Shown here: positions 53,093-63,706 of the stretch, piece after piece
Numbering within the stretch: the stretch's first letter is position 1
Layout of the letters: the number at the start of each line of letters is the position of its first letter
NCBI GenBank assembly: GCA_023437305.1
Contig: JAEZGN010000022.1
Location: forward strand, 248,001-312,000
Source of the DNA: Bacteroidota bacterium
Lineage (GTDB): Bacteria > Bacteroidota > Bacteroidia > Bacteroidales > Dysgonomonadaceae
DNA length: 64,000 nucleotides
Reading direction: 5' to 3'
Notes under the pieces: generated by a model
The model's input: only the letters and a program-made list of their open reading frames with translations
Database searches by the model: none
What the model was told of the DNA's origin: nothing
Position numbers and translations under genes: made by a program

Positions 53093-55090
53093 ATGGATCA
53101 GATAAAGCATCAAATTGATACTCTTCGGGAAGAGTTGAACAAACATAATTACGACTATTACGTACTGTCAGCACCAACTATTTCAGATTTTGAGTTTGAT
53201 AAAAAATTAAAAGAATTAACCGAGCTAGAAACTCAGTATCCTGAGTATTTCGATCCTAATTCTCCGAGTCAACGTGTTGGTAGCGATATTAATAAATCAT
53301 TCAAACAAGTTCCTCATAAGTATCCCATGCTATCGTTGGGAAATACATACACAGAGGAAGAAATTACAGATTTTTACAATCGGATAAAGAAGGGGTTGAA
53401 TGATGATTTCGAAATTGTATGTGAATTGAAGTATGATGGAACATCGATCTCCCTTACTTATATTAATGGTCAGTTAACACAGGCTGTTACTCGTGGCGAT
53501 GGGGTGCAGGGTGATGATGTGACTGCTAATGTGCGTACCATTCGTAGTATCCCTTTGCGATTGCATGGAACAGATTATCCCGCCGAATTTGAAATCAGAG
53601 GGGAGATTTTGATGCCGTGGTCAGTCTTTGATGAGATCAATAAGGAAAGAGCCGAACAGGAAGAAGCCCTTTTTGCTAATCCGCGTAATGCCGGATCGGG
53701 AACACTGAAACAGCAAGACCCGAAGATAGTAGCATCACGTAAGCTTGACTCCTATCTCTACTACTTGCTAGGAGAAGAATTGCCGACAGATGGACATTAC
53801 GAAAATCTGATGAAAGCGAAGGAATGGGGCTTTAAAATTTCCGATGCAACCAAGAAGTGTAAGACTTTAGACGAAATATTTGCATATATACATTATTGGG
53901 ACAAGGAGCGTAAAAACTTGCCTGTAGCTACCGACGGAATCGTGCTTAAAGTAAATTCGTTGACTCAGCAAAAGAATCTTGGCTTTACCTCTAAGTTTCC
54001 CCGTTGGGCTATTGCTTTTAAGTTTCAGGCAGAGCAGGCTGTTACAACACTGGAGTCTGTTTCATATCAGGTGGGGCGAACAGGAGCTATTACACCTGTG
54101 GCCAACCTCAGGCCAGTAAAACTGTCGGGAACAACCGTTAAGCGAGCTTCACTTTATAATGAAGATTATATTAATTCTCTTGATTTACATATCAATGATC
54201 AGGTTTATGTAGAAAAAGGAGGAGAAATAATTCCAAAGATTACAGGGGTAGATGTTGCCCAAAGAAATATATTTGATGCTAAAGTCGAGTTTATAAAAGA
54301 TTGTCCCGAATGTGGTACCCCTCTTATCAAAGACGAGGGAGAGGCTATATATTATTGCCCGAACGACGCATCGTGCCCACCTCAGATAAAAGGGCGTATC
54401 GAACACTTCCTGACCCGAAAAGCGATGAATATTGCTGGAGGAACGGAGACTGTAGAGCATCTTTACAATGCCGGATATATCCGAAATATTGCAGACCTGT
54501 ATACACTAAAGTGGCAGGATGTCTCTCGTCTTGAGCGTTGGGCTGAGAAGAGTGCCAAGAATCTTATAGATAGCATTCATGCATCAGTATCTGTGCCTTA
54601 CGAAAGAGTGCTTTTTGCTTTGGGAATCCGTTATGTCGGTGAAACCGTAGCGAAAAAATTAGCATTGGCTTTTCCTAATATCGATTTGTTAAAAGCCGCT
54701 ACAATAGAAGGCCTTACACAGGTTGATGAAATCGGTGATCGGATAGCCCAGAGCATCGTTAAATATTTTAGTAATCCTAACAATCTTGAAGTCATAAATA
54801 AACTTCGTACATTTGGATTGCAATTTGAACTTAGCGAATCTATTATTGCCCAGAGAACAGAAAAACTAAAAGGCTTGTCAATAGTCATTAGCGGGACTTT
54901 CGATAAATACTCCCGCGATGAATACAAGAGTATGATAGAACAGAATGGAGGTAAGAACAGCGGTTCTATATCTTCAAAAACTAATTATGTCTTAGCCGGT
55001 GAAAATATGGGGCCTGCTAAACTCGAGAAAGCGAAAAGCCTGGGTATTCCTATTATTAATGAAGATGATTTTCTTAAAATGTTGGAATAA
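53093..55090 (+). CDS. ligA: NAD-dependent DNA ligase
   Basis: This 665-residue LigA has the usual domain order. The NAD-binding Ia domain ([19 protein letters not shown]) is followed by the adenylation domain with nucleophile Lys113 in CELKYDGTS, then the OB fold. A Cys4 zinc finger ([20 protein letters not shown], then CPPQ), helix-hairpin-helix repeats ([17 protein letters not shown]) and a C-terminal BRCT domain ([17 protein letters not shown]) complete it. It seals nicks in replication and repair and is normally essential. Confidence 0.97.
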   Translation: MDQIKHQIDTLREELNKHNYDYYVLSAPTISDFEFDKKLKELTELETQYPEYFDPNSPSQRVGSDINKSFKQVPHKYPMLSLGNTYTEEEITDFYNRIKKGLNDDFEIVCELKYDGTSISLTYINGQLTQAVTRGDGVQGDDVTANVRTIRSIPLRLHGTDYPAEFEIRGEILMPWSVFDEINKERAEQEEALFANPRNAGSGTLKQQDPKIVASRKLDSYLYYLLGEELPTDGHYENLMKAKEWGFKISDATKKCKTLDEIFAYIHYWDKERKNLPVATDGIVLKVNSLTQQKNLGFTSKFPRWAIAFKFQAEQAVTTLESVSYQVGRTGAITPVANLRPVKLSGTTVKRASLYNEDYINSLDLHINDQVYVEKGGEIIPKITGVDVAQRNIFDAKVEFIKDCPECGTPLIKDEGEAIYYCPNDASCPPQIKGRIEHFLTRKAMNIAGGTETVEHLYNAGYIRNIADLYTLKWQDVSRLERWAEKSAKNLIDSIHASVSVPYERVLFALGIRYVGETVAKKLALAFPNIDLLKAATIEGLTQVDEIGDRIAQSIVKYFSNPNNLEVINKLRTFGLQFELSESIIAQRTEKLKGLSIVISGTFDKYSRDEYKSMIEQNGGKNSGSISSKTNYVLAGENMGPAKLEKAKSLGIPIINEDDFLKMLE

Positions 55091-55125
55091 TTTTTTGTAT
55101 AAACCCTAAATAATAAAAATCGACC

Positions 55126-56268
55126 ATGGAGCTAAATTTATTAAAAGAAAAATTTAAATCGCTATTCGGAACCGAAGGTACAATGTATACATCGCCGGGG
55201 CGTATCAATCTTATTGGTGAGCATACAGACTACAATGGCGGATTTGTGTTGCCGGGAGCAATCGACAAAGCCATGTATTGTGTGATCAAACCAAATGGAA
55301 CGCCTGACCGTATTAAGGCATACGCTATGGATTTGTCTGAAATGGATGAATTCGGACTCGACGATATTCCAATCAAGCAATGGGGAAAGTATATCTTTGG
55401 TGTATGTCACGAAATAATGAAGCTTGGAAAACAAGTTCAAGGTTTTGATTGTGTGTTTGCGGGTGATGTGCCTCTCGGAGCAGGAATGTCTTCTTCAGCA
55501 GCCTTGGAAAGCTGTTTCGGATTTGCGATCAATGATATGTACAATCTTGGCTTAGACCGTTTTCAGCTAGCCAAAATAGGGCAAGCTACAGAGCACAATT
55601 ATGTGGGTGTTAAATGTGGTATTATGGATCAGTTTGCATCTTGCTTTGGTAAGGCCGGATCGTTGATCCGTTTAGATTGCCGCTCACTCGAATACAAATA
55701 TATTCCGTTCAATCCGGAAGGATACCGCTTGGTATTATTAAATACCTGCGTAGCACATGAGTTGGCTTCTTCGGCTTATAACAAACGTCGCGAATCGTGC
55801 GAAAATGCCGCATCATACATACGTAAGTATCATCCTAAAGTGGAGTTGTTGCGCGATGCTACAATCGATATGTTGAAAGAGGTGGTTAACGAAGTTAGTG
55901 CCGAAGACTATATGCGTGCAGAATTTGTTATCGAAGAAATTCAGCGTATGGGCGAAGCTTGTGATGCCTTGGAAAGAGGTGATTACGAAACTGTAGGTAA
56001 GAAGATGTACGAAACTCATATCGGTCTTAGCCGTAAGTATGAAGTTAGTTGCGAAGAATTGGATTTTCTGAATGATATTGCACGTCAATGTGGTGTGACA
56101 GGGTCTCGCGTAATGGGAGGTGGTTTTGGTGGTTGTACTATCAACCTTGTGAAAAATGAACTTCATGATGATTTCATTAAACGTGCTACCGAAAGCTATG
56201 AGCAAAAATTCAGAATCAAGCCGAAAGTATACGATGTGGTGATCAGTGATGGTGCCAGAAAATTATAA
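55126..56268 (+). CDS. galK: Galactokinase
   Basis: This 380-residue GHMP kinase has the galactokinase signature GRINLIGEHTDYNGGFVLPG, the ATP loop PLGAGMSSSAALE and motif 3 GSRVMGGGFGGCTINLV. It phosphorylates galactose to galactose 1-phosphate, the first step of the Leloir pathway. No galT, galE or sugar transporter gene lies next to it. It starts 35 nt after ligA, so read-through from ligA is possible. Confidence 0.95.
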   Translation: MELNLLKEKFKSLFGTEGTMYTSPGRINLIGEHTDYNGGFVLPGAIDKAMYCVIKPNGTPDRIKAYAMDLSEMDEFGLDDIPIKQWGKYIFGVCHEIMKLGKQVQGFDCVFAGDVPLGAGMSSSAALESCFGFAINDMYNLGLDRFQLAKIGQATEHNYVGVKCGIMDQFASCFGKAGSLIRLDCRSLEYKYIPFNPEGYRLVLLNTCVAHELASSAYNKRRESCENAASYIRKYHPKVELLRDATIDMLKEVVNEVSAEDYMRAEFVIEEIQRMGEACDALERGDYETVGKKMYETHIGLSRKYEVSCEELDFLNDIARQCGVTGSRVMGGGFGGCTINLVKNELHDDFIKRATESYEQKFRIKPKVYDVVISDGARKL

Positions 56269-56358
56269 AAAATAATAGAAGCAGAATTTATTTTTCCCGG
56301 TTGAAAACGAAATATACGACTGCTGGTTTATTATGATATCTAACACAACAAAATTATT

Positions 56359-56871
56359 ATGTTTGATTTTTTAGTAAAATGGAAAATAAATTCTGCTTTC
56401 CGAAACAATAGGAGGAAACATGCTTTTCGAAATTTAGAGAGCATGAAAAGTGTGCTTATCCTGTTTTCATATAACGATTGGCCTGTCATAGCAGCCATAT
56501 CCAAAGATCTGACTGCAAATGGGAAAAAAGTTGTTTTGTGGACATACCAATCCACAAAAAAGACGGCAGGTAATACAATATTCCCGGCGAATGTGAGAAT
56601 TATTTATCCTCAAGAAATATCTTTCCTTCAGATACTTGCTTCCTCCGTCTTGAATGAGTTTAAGTCACTGGAATATGATACACTTATTGATTTAACAACG
56701 ACGGAAAGTAGTGTTTATGAATATCTTCTAGCCAATAATTCATCCGAATTTAGTATTGGTATTACAAAGTCGGATCGACCTTATTATGACTTTCTGGTGC
56801 TTAAAACTGAGGAAATGAATCTACAGGAAACTTATCAGCAAATAAAAAATTACCTGAGCAAAGTGCTATAG
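56359..56871 (+). CDS. Conserved small protein upstream of dapA (DUF6913-like)
   Basis: This 170-residue protein has a Rossmann-like alternation of strands and helices without a signal peptide (SVLILFSYNDWPVIAAISKD, KKVVLWTYQSTKKTAGN, EYDTLIDLTTTESSVYEYLL). It resembles the family I know as DUF6913, found in Bacteroidota in front of dapA; I hold this match with moderate confidence. Function is unknown. A separate -7 box (56888-56895) precedes dapA, so it need not be co-transcribed with it. Confidence 0.7.
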   Translation: MFDFLVKWKINSAFRNNRRKHAFRNLESMKSVLILFSYNDWPVIAAISKDLTANGKKVVLWTYQSTKKTAGNTIFPANVRIIYPQEISFLQILASSVLNEFKSLEYDTLIDLTTTESSVYEYLLANNSSEFSIGITKSDRPYYDFLVLKTEEMNLQETYQQIKNYLSKVL

Positions 56872-56887
56872 GGTGTAAATTAATTCT

Positions 56888-56895
56888 TAATTTTG
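56888..56895 (+). promoter_or_regulatory. Candidate -7 element of dapA
   Basis: TAATTTTG matches TAnnTTTG 49 nt upstream of the dapA ATG at 56945; no clear -33 box is visible. Confidence 0.5.
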
Positions 56896-56944
56896 CACAA
56901 ACTGAAAAGAGATATACACTTTTCTAAAGATAAAGATTGACTTT

Positions 56945-57838
56945 ATGTCCAGGATAAATCTGAGAGGAATGGGAGTTGCTTTAATTACTCCTTTTAAAGA
57001 AGATGAGAGTGTCGATTATGATGCCCTGCTTCGGCTTGTTGATTATCAGTTGCAGAATGGAACTGATTATCTTGTTGTGCTTGGTACAACAGCGGAAACC
57101 CCGACACTGACCGAAGGAGAAAAAAAACAGATTGTCGAACTGGTTGTAAGTAAAGTTAATGGCCAGATCCCTGTTATTGTAGGAGAAGGAGGAAACAATA
57201 CACATGCCATTGTAGAGAAGTTGAAAAACAATGATTATACCGGCATAGACGGTATTCTTTCGGTAGTTCCTTACTATAACAAACCATCACAGGAAGGTAT
57301 ATATCAGCACTATAAAGCGATCTCGGAAGCATCACCACTGCCTATTATAGCTTATAATGTTCCGGGACGAACGGGCGTTAATATGACGGCTGACACAACA
57401 TTGCGTATTGCTAATGAGTTTCGTAATATTGTTGCGGTAAAAGAAGCATCGGGAAATATGACTCAGATGGATGATATAATAAAGCGTAAACCCGAACATT
57501 TTGATGTGATATCAGGTGATGATGGGGTTACCTTTCCTCTGATAACACTTGGAGCTATCGGGGTTATTTCTGTGATTGGAAATGCATTTCCTCGCGAGTT
57601 TAGCCGTATGACACGTTTAGCGCTTGAAGGCGATTATGCCAGTGCTTTAACTATTCATCATAGTTTTAACGAGCTGTTTAATCTGCTTTTTGTGGATGGA
57701 AATCCCGCAGGTGTAAAATGTATGCTCAATATGATGGGTTATATTCAAAATAAACTTCGTCTGCCTTTAGTTCCTACACGCATAACAACTTATGAACAAA
57801 TAAGAAACGTTCTGTTGGAACTCAATATTAAGTGTTAG
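56945..57838 (+). CDS. dapA: 4-Hydroxy-tetrahydrodipicolinate synthase
   Basis: This 297-residue TIM-barrel class I aldolase has the Schiff-base Lys166 (VAVKEASGN), Tyr137 (IAYNVPGRTG) with Arg142, and GTTAETPTL near the N-terminus. It condenses pyruvate with aspartate semialdehyde, the first committed step to diaminopimelate and lysine and so to peptidoglycan. The rest of the pathway is not in this window. Confidence 0.96.
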   Translation: MSRINLRGMGVALITPFKEDESVDYDALLRLVDYQLQNGTDYLVVLGTTAETPTLTEGEKKQIVELVVSKVNGQIPVIVGEGGNNTHAIVEKLKNNDYTGIDGILSVVPYYNKPSQEGIYQHYKAISEASPLPIIAYNVPGRTGVNMTADTTLRIANEFRNIVAVKEASGNMTQMDDIIKRKPEHFDVISGDDGVTFPLITLGAIGVISVIGNAFPREFSRMTRLALEGDYASALTIHHSFNELFNLLFVDGNPAGVKCMLNMMGYIQNKLRLPLVPTRITTYEQIRNVLLELNIKC

Positions 57839-57841
57839 TTT

Positions 57842-58606
57842 TTAGACAAGAGTTACTTCTATTTCTCTTTCTCTCATCATCTCTATTATATGGGCTGGTG
57901 CATTTTTGTCTGTAATAATGTGATGTATCTTGTTTAAATCGCATATTTTACAGAATCCTCTTCTGCCAAATTTGGACGAGTCTGTAAGTACAATAATTTT
58001 TTGTGCAGCATCTATCATCTGTTGATTGATTCGGGCTTCGCTCATATCGCTGGTTGTCAGTCCATAATCGAGGTCGATTCCGTCTACGCCCAAGAATAGC
58101 TTGTTGCAAGAGAGGCTTTCCAGTATATTTTCGGCATAGTGTCCAATCACTGATACCGAGTTTTTTCTCATAATGCCTCCCAGTTGAATGATCTCAATAT
58201 TCGGGTTATAGCATAAGCTTAACGAAACTTTTACAGAAGATGTGATTACAGTAATACCTTCATTTGCATTTATTTCGTTTGCGAAAGCTAACAGTGTCGT
58301 TCCCGATGCAATGATAATCTTATCATTTGGTTCCAATAATTTGCCTGCGGCTTTTGCTATTGATGATTTTTCATCCATATTCAGCTTTTCTTTCACATCT
58401 ATATGTTTGTCTGATATGATAGAACTGAGGCTGCTGGCACTTCCATGATTACGATATAACATCTTTTTGCTTTCGAGAAACTTTAAATCTTTTCGTATCG
58501 TAACTTCCGAAACTCCCAACTTTTCGCTTAAGTCCTGAACTTTCACATATCCATCTTCTTTAAGTTGCTCCAATATATATTTATGTCGCTTTGCTATATT
58601 TCCCAT
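57842..58606 (-). CDS. glpR: DeoR/GlpR-family transcriptional regulator
   Basis: This 254-residue regulator has an N-terminal DeoR winged helix (YILEQLKEDGYVKVQDLSEK, GVSEVTIRKDLKFLESKKML) and a C-terminal sugar-phosphate-sensing domain (IIASGTTLLAFANEI, IIVLTDSSKFGRRGF). It diverges from glpDKF, so it very likely represses the glycerol genes in the absence of glycerol 3-phosphate or another phosphorylated effector. The symbol is by context. A TACCTTTG -7 box lies on the minus strand at 58646-58639. Confidence 0.88.
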   Translation of the reverse strand: MGNIAKRHKYILEQLKEDGYVKVQDLSEKLGVSEVTIRKDLKFLESKKMLYRNHGSASSLSSIISDKHIDVKEKLNMDEKSSIAKAAGKLLEPNDKIIIASGTTLLAFANEINANEGITVITSSVKVSLSLCYNPNIEIIQLGGIMRKNSVSVIGHYAENILESLSCNKLFLGVDGIDLDYGLTTSDMSEARINQQMIDAAQKIIVLTDSSKFGRRGFCKICDLNKIHHIITDKNAPAHIIEMMREREIEVTLV

Positions 58607-58638
58607 ATTATTTGTTGATTAGTTATTAGATGTTGATA

Positions 58639-58646
58639 CAAAGGTA
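58639..58646 (-). promoter_or_regulatory. Candidate -7 element of DeoR-type gene
   Basis: The minus strand reads TACCTTTG, matching TAnnTTTG, 33 nt upstream of the regulator ATG. Confidence 0.5.
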
Positions 58647-58722
58647 TAAATATTTCTATTGTTTATGTAATATACTTTCCATCTTTATTGTTAAGTTTTT
58701 TTATTTTGCTATATGCATTCTG

Positions 58723-58811
58723 TTTCGTTATTGTGTGTTTTGATTTCGAATAAAATATAAATAACTCTGAATGATGATAAAAAAGTTTCGAATTTGTTTG
58801 TTTATTTCAAA
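58723..58811 (+). promoter_or_regulatory. TTTCG repeat array, likely operator for the glp genes
   Basis: TTTCGTT (58723), TTTCGAA (58744), TTTCGAA (58786) and TTTCAAA (58805) lie in the divergent region. The first three are 21 and 42 bp apart, that is whole helical turns, so a regulator would meet them on one face of the DNA. The last two flank and overlap the -33 box of the glpD promoter. DeoR-family repressors often use A/T-flanked TTTCG or TTCG half-sites (family knowledge); binding here is inferred. Confidence 0.6.
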
Positions 58812-58827
58812 CTCTTAATTAATTTTG
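58797..58827 (+). promoter_or_regulatory. Promoter of glpD-glpK-glpF operon
   Basis: TTTG (58797-58800), 19 nt, TAATTTTG (58820-58827) matches the Bacteroidota consensus exactly. The TTTCAAA site at 58805 lies between the two boxes. Transcription would start about 15 nt before the ATG at 58849. Confidence 0.82.
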
Positions 58828-58848
58828 TGAGTATATAGATGTGATATA

Positions 58849-60444
58849 ATGAAACGAGATGATTATATAAAACAAATAGCAGATAAATCTCTAATATGGG
58901 ATTTTGTTGTTGTCGGAGGCGGAGCCACCGGGCTTGGTGCTGCGGTTGATGCTGCTTCACGAGGGTTCAAGGTCGTATTGTTGGAGCAGGCTGATTTTAC
59001 AAAAGCCACTTCCAGTCGCAGTACTAAACTTGTGCATGGCGGTGTGCGTTATTTGGCACAAGGTGATGTTGGCTTGGTTGTTGAGGCTCTTCGGGAAAGA
59101 GGTTTGATGAAAAAGAATGCGCCGCACCTAGTAAAGGATCAACGTTTTATCATCGGAAATTATAAATGGTGGGAAAAGCCATTTTATACAATTGGTCTTA
59201 CTATTTATGACCTGTTGGCAGGCAAGAGAGGCTTGGGACGTTCCTTGCCAATGGGCAAGAAGGCCGTAGAATGTGAGATACCTCAAATAAATAAGACTCG
59301 ATTAAGAGGAGGTGTTGTTTATCATGATGGTCAGTTTGATGATTCTCGTATGGGGATCAACTTGATGCAGACAGCAGCTGAACAAGGTGCTGTTGTGATT
59401 AATTATGCTAAAGTGACCAATTTGATAAAAGATGATTTTGGTAAAATCTCAGGAGTAGATGTTTATGACGAAATTGGTAAGCAGTCATATTCTTTAAAAG
59501 CAAAGGTTGTAGTGAATGCGACCGGAATATTTGTGGATGGTTTGATGAAAATGGATGCTCCGGAAAAAGATAATATAGTTCGTCCGAGTCAGGGTGTTCA
59601 CCTTGTTGTAGATAAATCATTTTTAGGGGGAGATACAGCAATAATGATTCCAAAAACAAGTGATGGACGTGTTATGTTTGGAGTGCCGTGGCACGATAAG
59701 GTTGTATTAGGTACAACCGATACTCCACTCAAAGAGTTTGTTCTTGAGCCTCAGGCACTGGAAGAGGAGATAGAGTTTATTCTGAGGACTGCCGGAGAGT
59801 ATTTAGCGAAGAAGCCGACACGAAACGATGTCCTTTCTGTATTTGCCGGTCTGAGGCCTTTGGCTGCGCCTAAAAAGGAATCTGACGGTAAGAAAACAAA
59901 GGAAATATCAAGAAGCCACAAAATTGTAATATCTGATAGTGGGCTCATAACTATTACAGGTGGTAAGTGGACTACGTATAGGGATATGGCAGAGGATGTT
60001 ATTGAAAAAGGTATTACTATCGGAGGTTTACCTCGCAAAGAGTGCGTTACCAAAGATTTGCGAATACATGGATACAAGGAAAAGGTAGACAGGTCTAATT
60101 TTAACTATGTTTACGGAAGCGATATTGATAAAATTGTTGAGCTTCAAAGTCAGTCTTTTAAATTTGCTCAAAAATTACATCCCGATTATGATTATACAGT
60201 GGCTGAGGTACTGTGGGCTGTTCGAGAAGAAATGGCTTTGACTGTAGAAGATGTACTGGCAAGACGTTTTAGAATTTTGTTTTTAGATGCGCGTGCAGCT
60301 ATTGACATGGCACCTCAAGTTGCCTCAATTATGGCTACAGAGATGGCTAAAGGTAAGGAGTGGGAAGAACTACAAGTTCAGGAATTTGTGAAACTGGCTC
60401 AACATTATTTATTAGTAGACTATAAACCAAATTATATACCTTAG
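58849..60444 (+). CDS. glpD: Glycerol-3-phosphate dehydrogenase, FAD-dependent
   Basis: This 531-residue flavoprotein has the FAD-binding Rossmann start FVVVGGGATGLGAAVDAASR, the GlpD/GlpA motif TSSRSTKLVHGGVRYL, and a C-terminal alpha-helical domain (VAEVLWAVREEMALTVEDVL). It oxidises glycerol 3-phosphate to dihydroxyacetone phosphate and passes electrons to quinone at the membrane. It is the first gene of the glp operon. Confidence 0.95.
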   Translation: MKRDDYIKQIADKSLIWDFVVVGGGATGLGAAVDAASRGFKVVLLEQADFTKATSSRSTKLVHGGVRYLAQGDVGLVVEALRERGLMKKNAPHLVKDQRFIIGNYKWWEKPFYTIGLTIYDLLAGKRGLGRSLPMGKKAVECEIPQINKTRLRGGVVYHDGQFDDSRMGINLMQTAAEQGAVVINYAKVTNLIKDDFGKISGVDVYDEIGKQSYSLKAKVVVNATGIFVDGLMKMDAPEKDNIVRPSQGVHLVVDKSFLGGDTAIMIPKTSDGRVMFGVPWHDKVVLGTTDTPLKEFVLEPQALEEEIEFILRTAGEYLAKKPTRNDVLSVFAGLRPLAAPKKESDGKKTKEISRSHKIVISDSGLITITGGKWTTYRDMAEDVIEKGITIGGLPRKECVTKDLRIHGYKEKVDRSNFNYVYGSDIDKIVELQSQSFKFAQKLHPDYDYTVAEVLWAVREEMALTVEDVLARRFRILFLDARAAIDMAPQVASIMATEMAKGKEWEELQVQEFVKLAQHYLLVDYKPNYIP

Positions 60445-60489
60445 CATATGAAATGATAGTAGAAGAACTAATCATATAACTAATATACC

Positions 60490-61980
60490 ATGGAACAGAA
60501 ATACATTTTATCATTTGATGCCGGAACTACCAGCTCAAGGGCCATCGTCTTCAATCGTAAAGGAGAGATATGCTCTGTAGCGCAGAAGGAGTTTCCGCAG
60601 ATTTTTCCTCAGAGTGGTTGGGTAGAGCATGACCCTCTCGAAATATGGGCTTCGCAAGCCGCTGTAGCTGCCGAAGCTATTACAAAAATTGGAATCAATG
60701 GTACGAATATTGCAGGAATCGGAATTACCAATCAGCGCGAGACTACCATTGTTTGGGATCGCGAAACAGGAGAGCCCGTATACAATGCTATTGTATGGCA
60801 AGACCGAAGAACATCCGAATATTGTGATGCTCTGAAAAATGAAGGGCTACTTCCTGTTATCAAAGAAAAAACAGGTCTGATTGTTGATGCATACTTCAGT
60901 GCTACAAAAGTAAAATGGATACTCGATAATGTACAGGGGGCGAGGGAGAAAGCAGAAAAAGGAAAATTGGTATTCGGAACTGTTGATACTTGGATTGTAT
61001 GGCAATTAACAAGAGGGTCAGTACATGTTACCGATGTTTCGAATGCTTCGCGTACAATGTTATTCAATATTCATACTTTACAGTGGGATAATGATCTTCT
61101 CGAGTTGTTTAATATACCGGTAAGCATGATGCCTAAGGTCTGTGCTTCCAGTGAGGTATATGGGCATACACAGACTACAATATTTGCATCTAAAGTGCCT
61201 ATTTCAGGCATTGCCGGCGACCAGCAAGCTGCACTTTTCGGGCAAATGTGTCTTGAACAAGGAATGGTGAAAAATACATATGGAACAGGGTGTTTTATTT
61301 TGATGAATACAGGCGAAAAACCCGTTGTCTCAAAAAACAATCTTATATCTACAATAGCATGGCAATTGGATGGGAAAACTACCTATGCGCTCGAAGGCAG
61401 TATTTTCGTTGGCGGAGCAATAGTACAATGGCTCAGGGATGGGCTTAAAATTATAAACTCTTCTTCCGAAATAGAGGAATTGGCCACGCAGGTTAAAGAT
61501 AATGGGGATGTGTACTTCGTGCCTTCTTTAACTGGTCTGGGTGCTCCTTATTGGGATCAATATGCACGGGGTACAATTGTTGGGATATCGCGAGGAACTA
61601 CTTCTGCACATATTGCTCGGGCTGCACTTGAGGGCATTGCTTATCAGACTATGGATGTGATCAATGCTATGATCTTGGATGCAGGTGTAGGGCTTAAAGA
61701 GCTCAGGGTAGATGGTGGTGCTGCTAAAAATAATTTATTGATGCAGTTTCAGGCTAATGTACTTGGGCAAACGGTGATTCGCCCTCAAACTACCGAAACT
61801 ACCGCTCTGGGGTCTGCTTACCTCGCCGGGCTTGCTGTTAGCTATTGGGAAAATGTAGATGAGATAAAGAGTCAATGGCAAATTGACACTAAATTCGAGC
61901 CTGATCTTAAGATTGATATGCATTTGGCTAAGAAAAAATGGTCTGAAGCTGTTTACCGTGCCCAATCGTGGGTGAGATAA
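60490..61980 (+). CDS. glpK: Glycerol kinase
   Basis: This 496-residue FGGY-family kinase has the N-terminal phosphate loop [33 protein letters not shown], the substrate region [20 protein letters not shown], and [20 protein letters not shown]. It phosphorylates glycerol to glycerol 3-phosphate, trapping what GlpF lets in. It follows glpD by 45 nt and precedes glpF by 18 nt. Confidence 0.97.
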   Translation: MEQKYILSFDAGTTSSRAIVFNRKGEICSVAQKEFPQIFPQSGWVEHDPLEIWASQAAVAAEAITKIGINGTNIAGIGITNQRETTIVWDRETGEPVYNAIVWQDRRTSEYCDALKNEGLLPVIKEKTGLIVDAYFSATKVKWILDNVQGAREKAEKGKLVFGTVDTWIVWQLTRGSVHVTDVSNASRTMLFNIHTLQWDNDLLELFNIPVSMMPKVCASSEVYGHTQTTIFASKVPISGIAGDQQAALFGQMCLEQGMVKNTYGTGCFILMNTGEKPVVSKNNLISTIAWQLDGKTTYALEGSIFVGGAIVQWLRDGLKIINSSSEIEELATQVKDNGDVYFVPSLTGLGAPYWDQYARGTIVGISRGTTSAHIARAALEGIAYQTMDVINAMILDAGVGLKELRVDGGAAKNNLLMQFQANVLGQTVIRPQTTETTALGSAYLAGLAVSYWENVDEIKSQWQIDTKFEPDLKIDMHLAKKKWSEAVYRAQSWVR

Positions 61981-61998
61981 TACTCTAATCTATACACC

Positions 61999-62694
61999 AT
62001 GGGACAAGATATTTTATTCGAATTTATAGGCACAGCTATACTCATCTTATTGGGTGCGGGTGTTTGTGCAAATGTTAATCTCAAGAAGACATTGGGTAAC
62101 AGTTCCGGTTGGGTTGTGATTTCTTTCGGTTGGGGATTGGCTGTTTTTGTTGCAGCGTATATTTCTGCTCCATATTCGGGAGCTCATCTTAATCCGGCTC
62201 TTACTATCGGTTTGGCAATTGCAGGTAGCTTCAAGGGAAGTGTAATTGGGTATATTGTAGCGCAGATGTTAGGTGCTATAGTAGGTGCATCTTTGGTTTT
62301 TCTGATGTATAAGCCTCATTTTGATGCCGAAGAAAATCCAAATGCTAAAAAAGGAGTCTTCTGTACTGGTCCTGCAATAAAAGCATATACCTATAATTTT
62401 ATAAGTGAAGTAATCGGAACATTTGTCCTCATGTTCGGAGTTTTAATGGTAGGCGGTGCACAAATAGATGGGCCACTTCCAGTATCGTTGCTTATAGTAT
62501 CTATAGGTATGTCATTGGGGGGAACTACGGGATATGCTATTAATCCGGCTCGTGACCTTGGACCACGTATTGCGCATGCAATACTGCCTATAAAAAATAA
62601 AAGAGATAGCGACTGGGGCTACTCATGGATACCTGTACTCGGACCGATAGTTGGTGCTGCCTTAGCTTCGGGACTATATTTATTAATCAAGTAA
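61999..62694 (+). CDS. glpF: Glycerol facilitator
   Basis: This 231-residue MIP-family channel has NPA loops LNPALTIGL and INPARDLGPR; the Asp right after NPAR is the glycerol-channel residue. It lets glycerol across the inner membrane by diffusion. Its position after glpK fits this role and separates it in function from the water channel at 22225. Confidence 0.95.
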   Translation: MGQDILFEFIGTAILILLGAGVCANVNLKKTLGNSSGWVVISFGWGLAVFVAAYISAPYSGAHLNPALTIGLAIAGSFKGSVIGYIVAQMLGAIVGASLVFLMYKPHFDAEENPNAKKGVFCTGPAIKAYTYNFISEVIGTFVLMFGVLMVGGAQIDGPLPVSLLIVSIGMSLGGTTGYAINPARDLGPRIAHAILPIKNKRDSDWGYSWIPVLGPIVGAALASGLYLLIK

Positions 62695-62750
62695 AAAACT
62701 ATATCTAATACTAAAATCTAGTTGTTAAAACCTTTTTAAATTACTAAGTT

Positions 62751-63704
62751 ATGAAAAAGATTAATTTTATGCGTAAGGCATTATGTCTTGCGGTAGTGAT
62801 GATTTTGACTTCTTCGTTCGCTTTAACGGCGCAAACATACCGTTATATAAAAGGCTGGCCGAAAGAAGCTAACGATCGTATCGAGAGTTTTTTGAACTCT
62901 ACGATTACTATGAAAGAACGCAAAGTCGCTATATTTGACTGCGACGGTACATTGTTTGGTCAGGTTCCTTATTATCTGGCGGATGAAGCCCTTTTTAGTT
63001 TTGCTCAAAAAACTTATGGAAATAGAACAGACAAAGAAGCTAAAGAAAAAATGGCAATTGTAGACGATATGCTTCATGGAAAAGATAATGTGGGAATAGC
63101 TTATGTGCAAAAACGTGTGAAATTTTTTGCCGGGCTGTCTCCTGAAGAAATATCTACAATAGGCAATGATTGCTATCATGAAAAATTTCAAGGGAAATTC
63201 TATCCTGAGATGAAAGAATTCTTGGCAAATCTGCAAGAGTATGGAATCGAAATATGGGTATTGACTGCATCTCCTGAATATTTGTATCAACGCTTTGTTC
63301 ACGAGCAACTTGGTATTCCGGTAGACCGTATTATAGGAGTGAAATCTGCTGTAAGAAATGGGAAAACAACTGACGAATTGGTATTGCCAACACCACAGGA
63401 TTGGGGTAAAGCTGAAACTATTCACACGTTTATAAAAGCTCGTCCGATTATCGTTGGTGGTAATAGCCGTGGTGATATGGAAATGATGGATGAATCGGTA
63501 GGATTGAAGTTGATGGTTAATCCTGACAATGTAAAGATAGAAAAAGAACATGCCGGAAATATGGAAGGTATGACTGTAAAACAATATTGGGATAAAGATC
63601 CGAACTGTGTTATTGTTTATTGTAACGATGTTCCTGAAGGAAACTATAAATATACTACTCAGGAATGGGGTGTGAAGGTGAATAAAACTAATAAGAAACA
63701 ATAG
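62751..63704 (+). CDS. Periplasmic HAD-family phosphatase in the glp operon
   Basis: This 317-residue protein has a Sec signal peptide (LAVVMILTSSFALTAQ). The HAD motifs are FDCDGTLFG (Asp63, Asp65), Thr/Ser in VLTASPEY, Lys220 and GNSRGD (Asp242). It is encoded 56 nt after glpF on the same strand and 2 nt before the porin gene. Its likely job is to release phosphate from an imported phosphorylated compound. Glycerol phosphate would fit the operon, because free glycerol could then enter through GlpF (inference). Confidence 0.82.
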   Translation: MKKINFMRKALCLAVVMILTSSFALTAQTYRYIKGWPKEANDRIESFLNSTITMKERKVAIFDCDGTLFGQVPYYLADEALFSFAQKTYGNRTDKEAKEKMAIVDDMLHGKDNVGIAYVQKRVKFFAGLSPEEISTIGNDCYHEKFQGKFYPEMKEFLANLQEYGIEIWVLTASPEYLYQRFVHEQLGIPVDRIIGVKSAVRNGKTTDELVLPTPQDWGKAETIHTFIKARPIIVGGNSRGDMEMMDESVGLKLMVNPDNVKIEKEHAGNMEGMTVKQYWDKDPNCVIVYCNDVPEGNYKYTTQEWGVKVNKTNKKQ

Positions 63705-63706
63705 TC

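Noticed and set aside
62823..63701. 292-codon open frame on the minus strand opposite the HAD phosphatase
   Set aside because: The product is rich in Phe, His, Ile and Tyr without domain pattern, as expected from the antisense of a normal gene. The plus-strand frame has complete HAD motifs.
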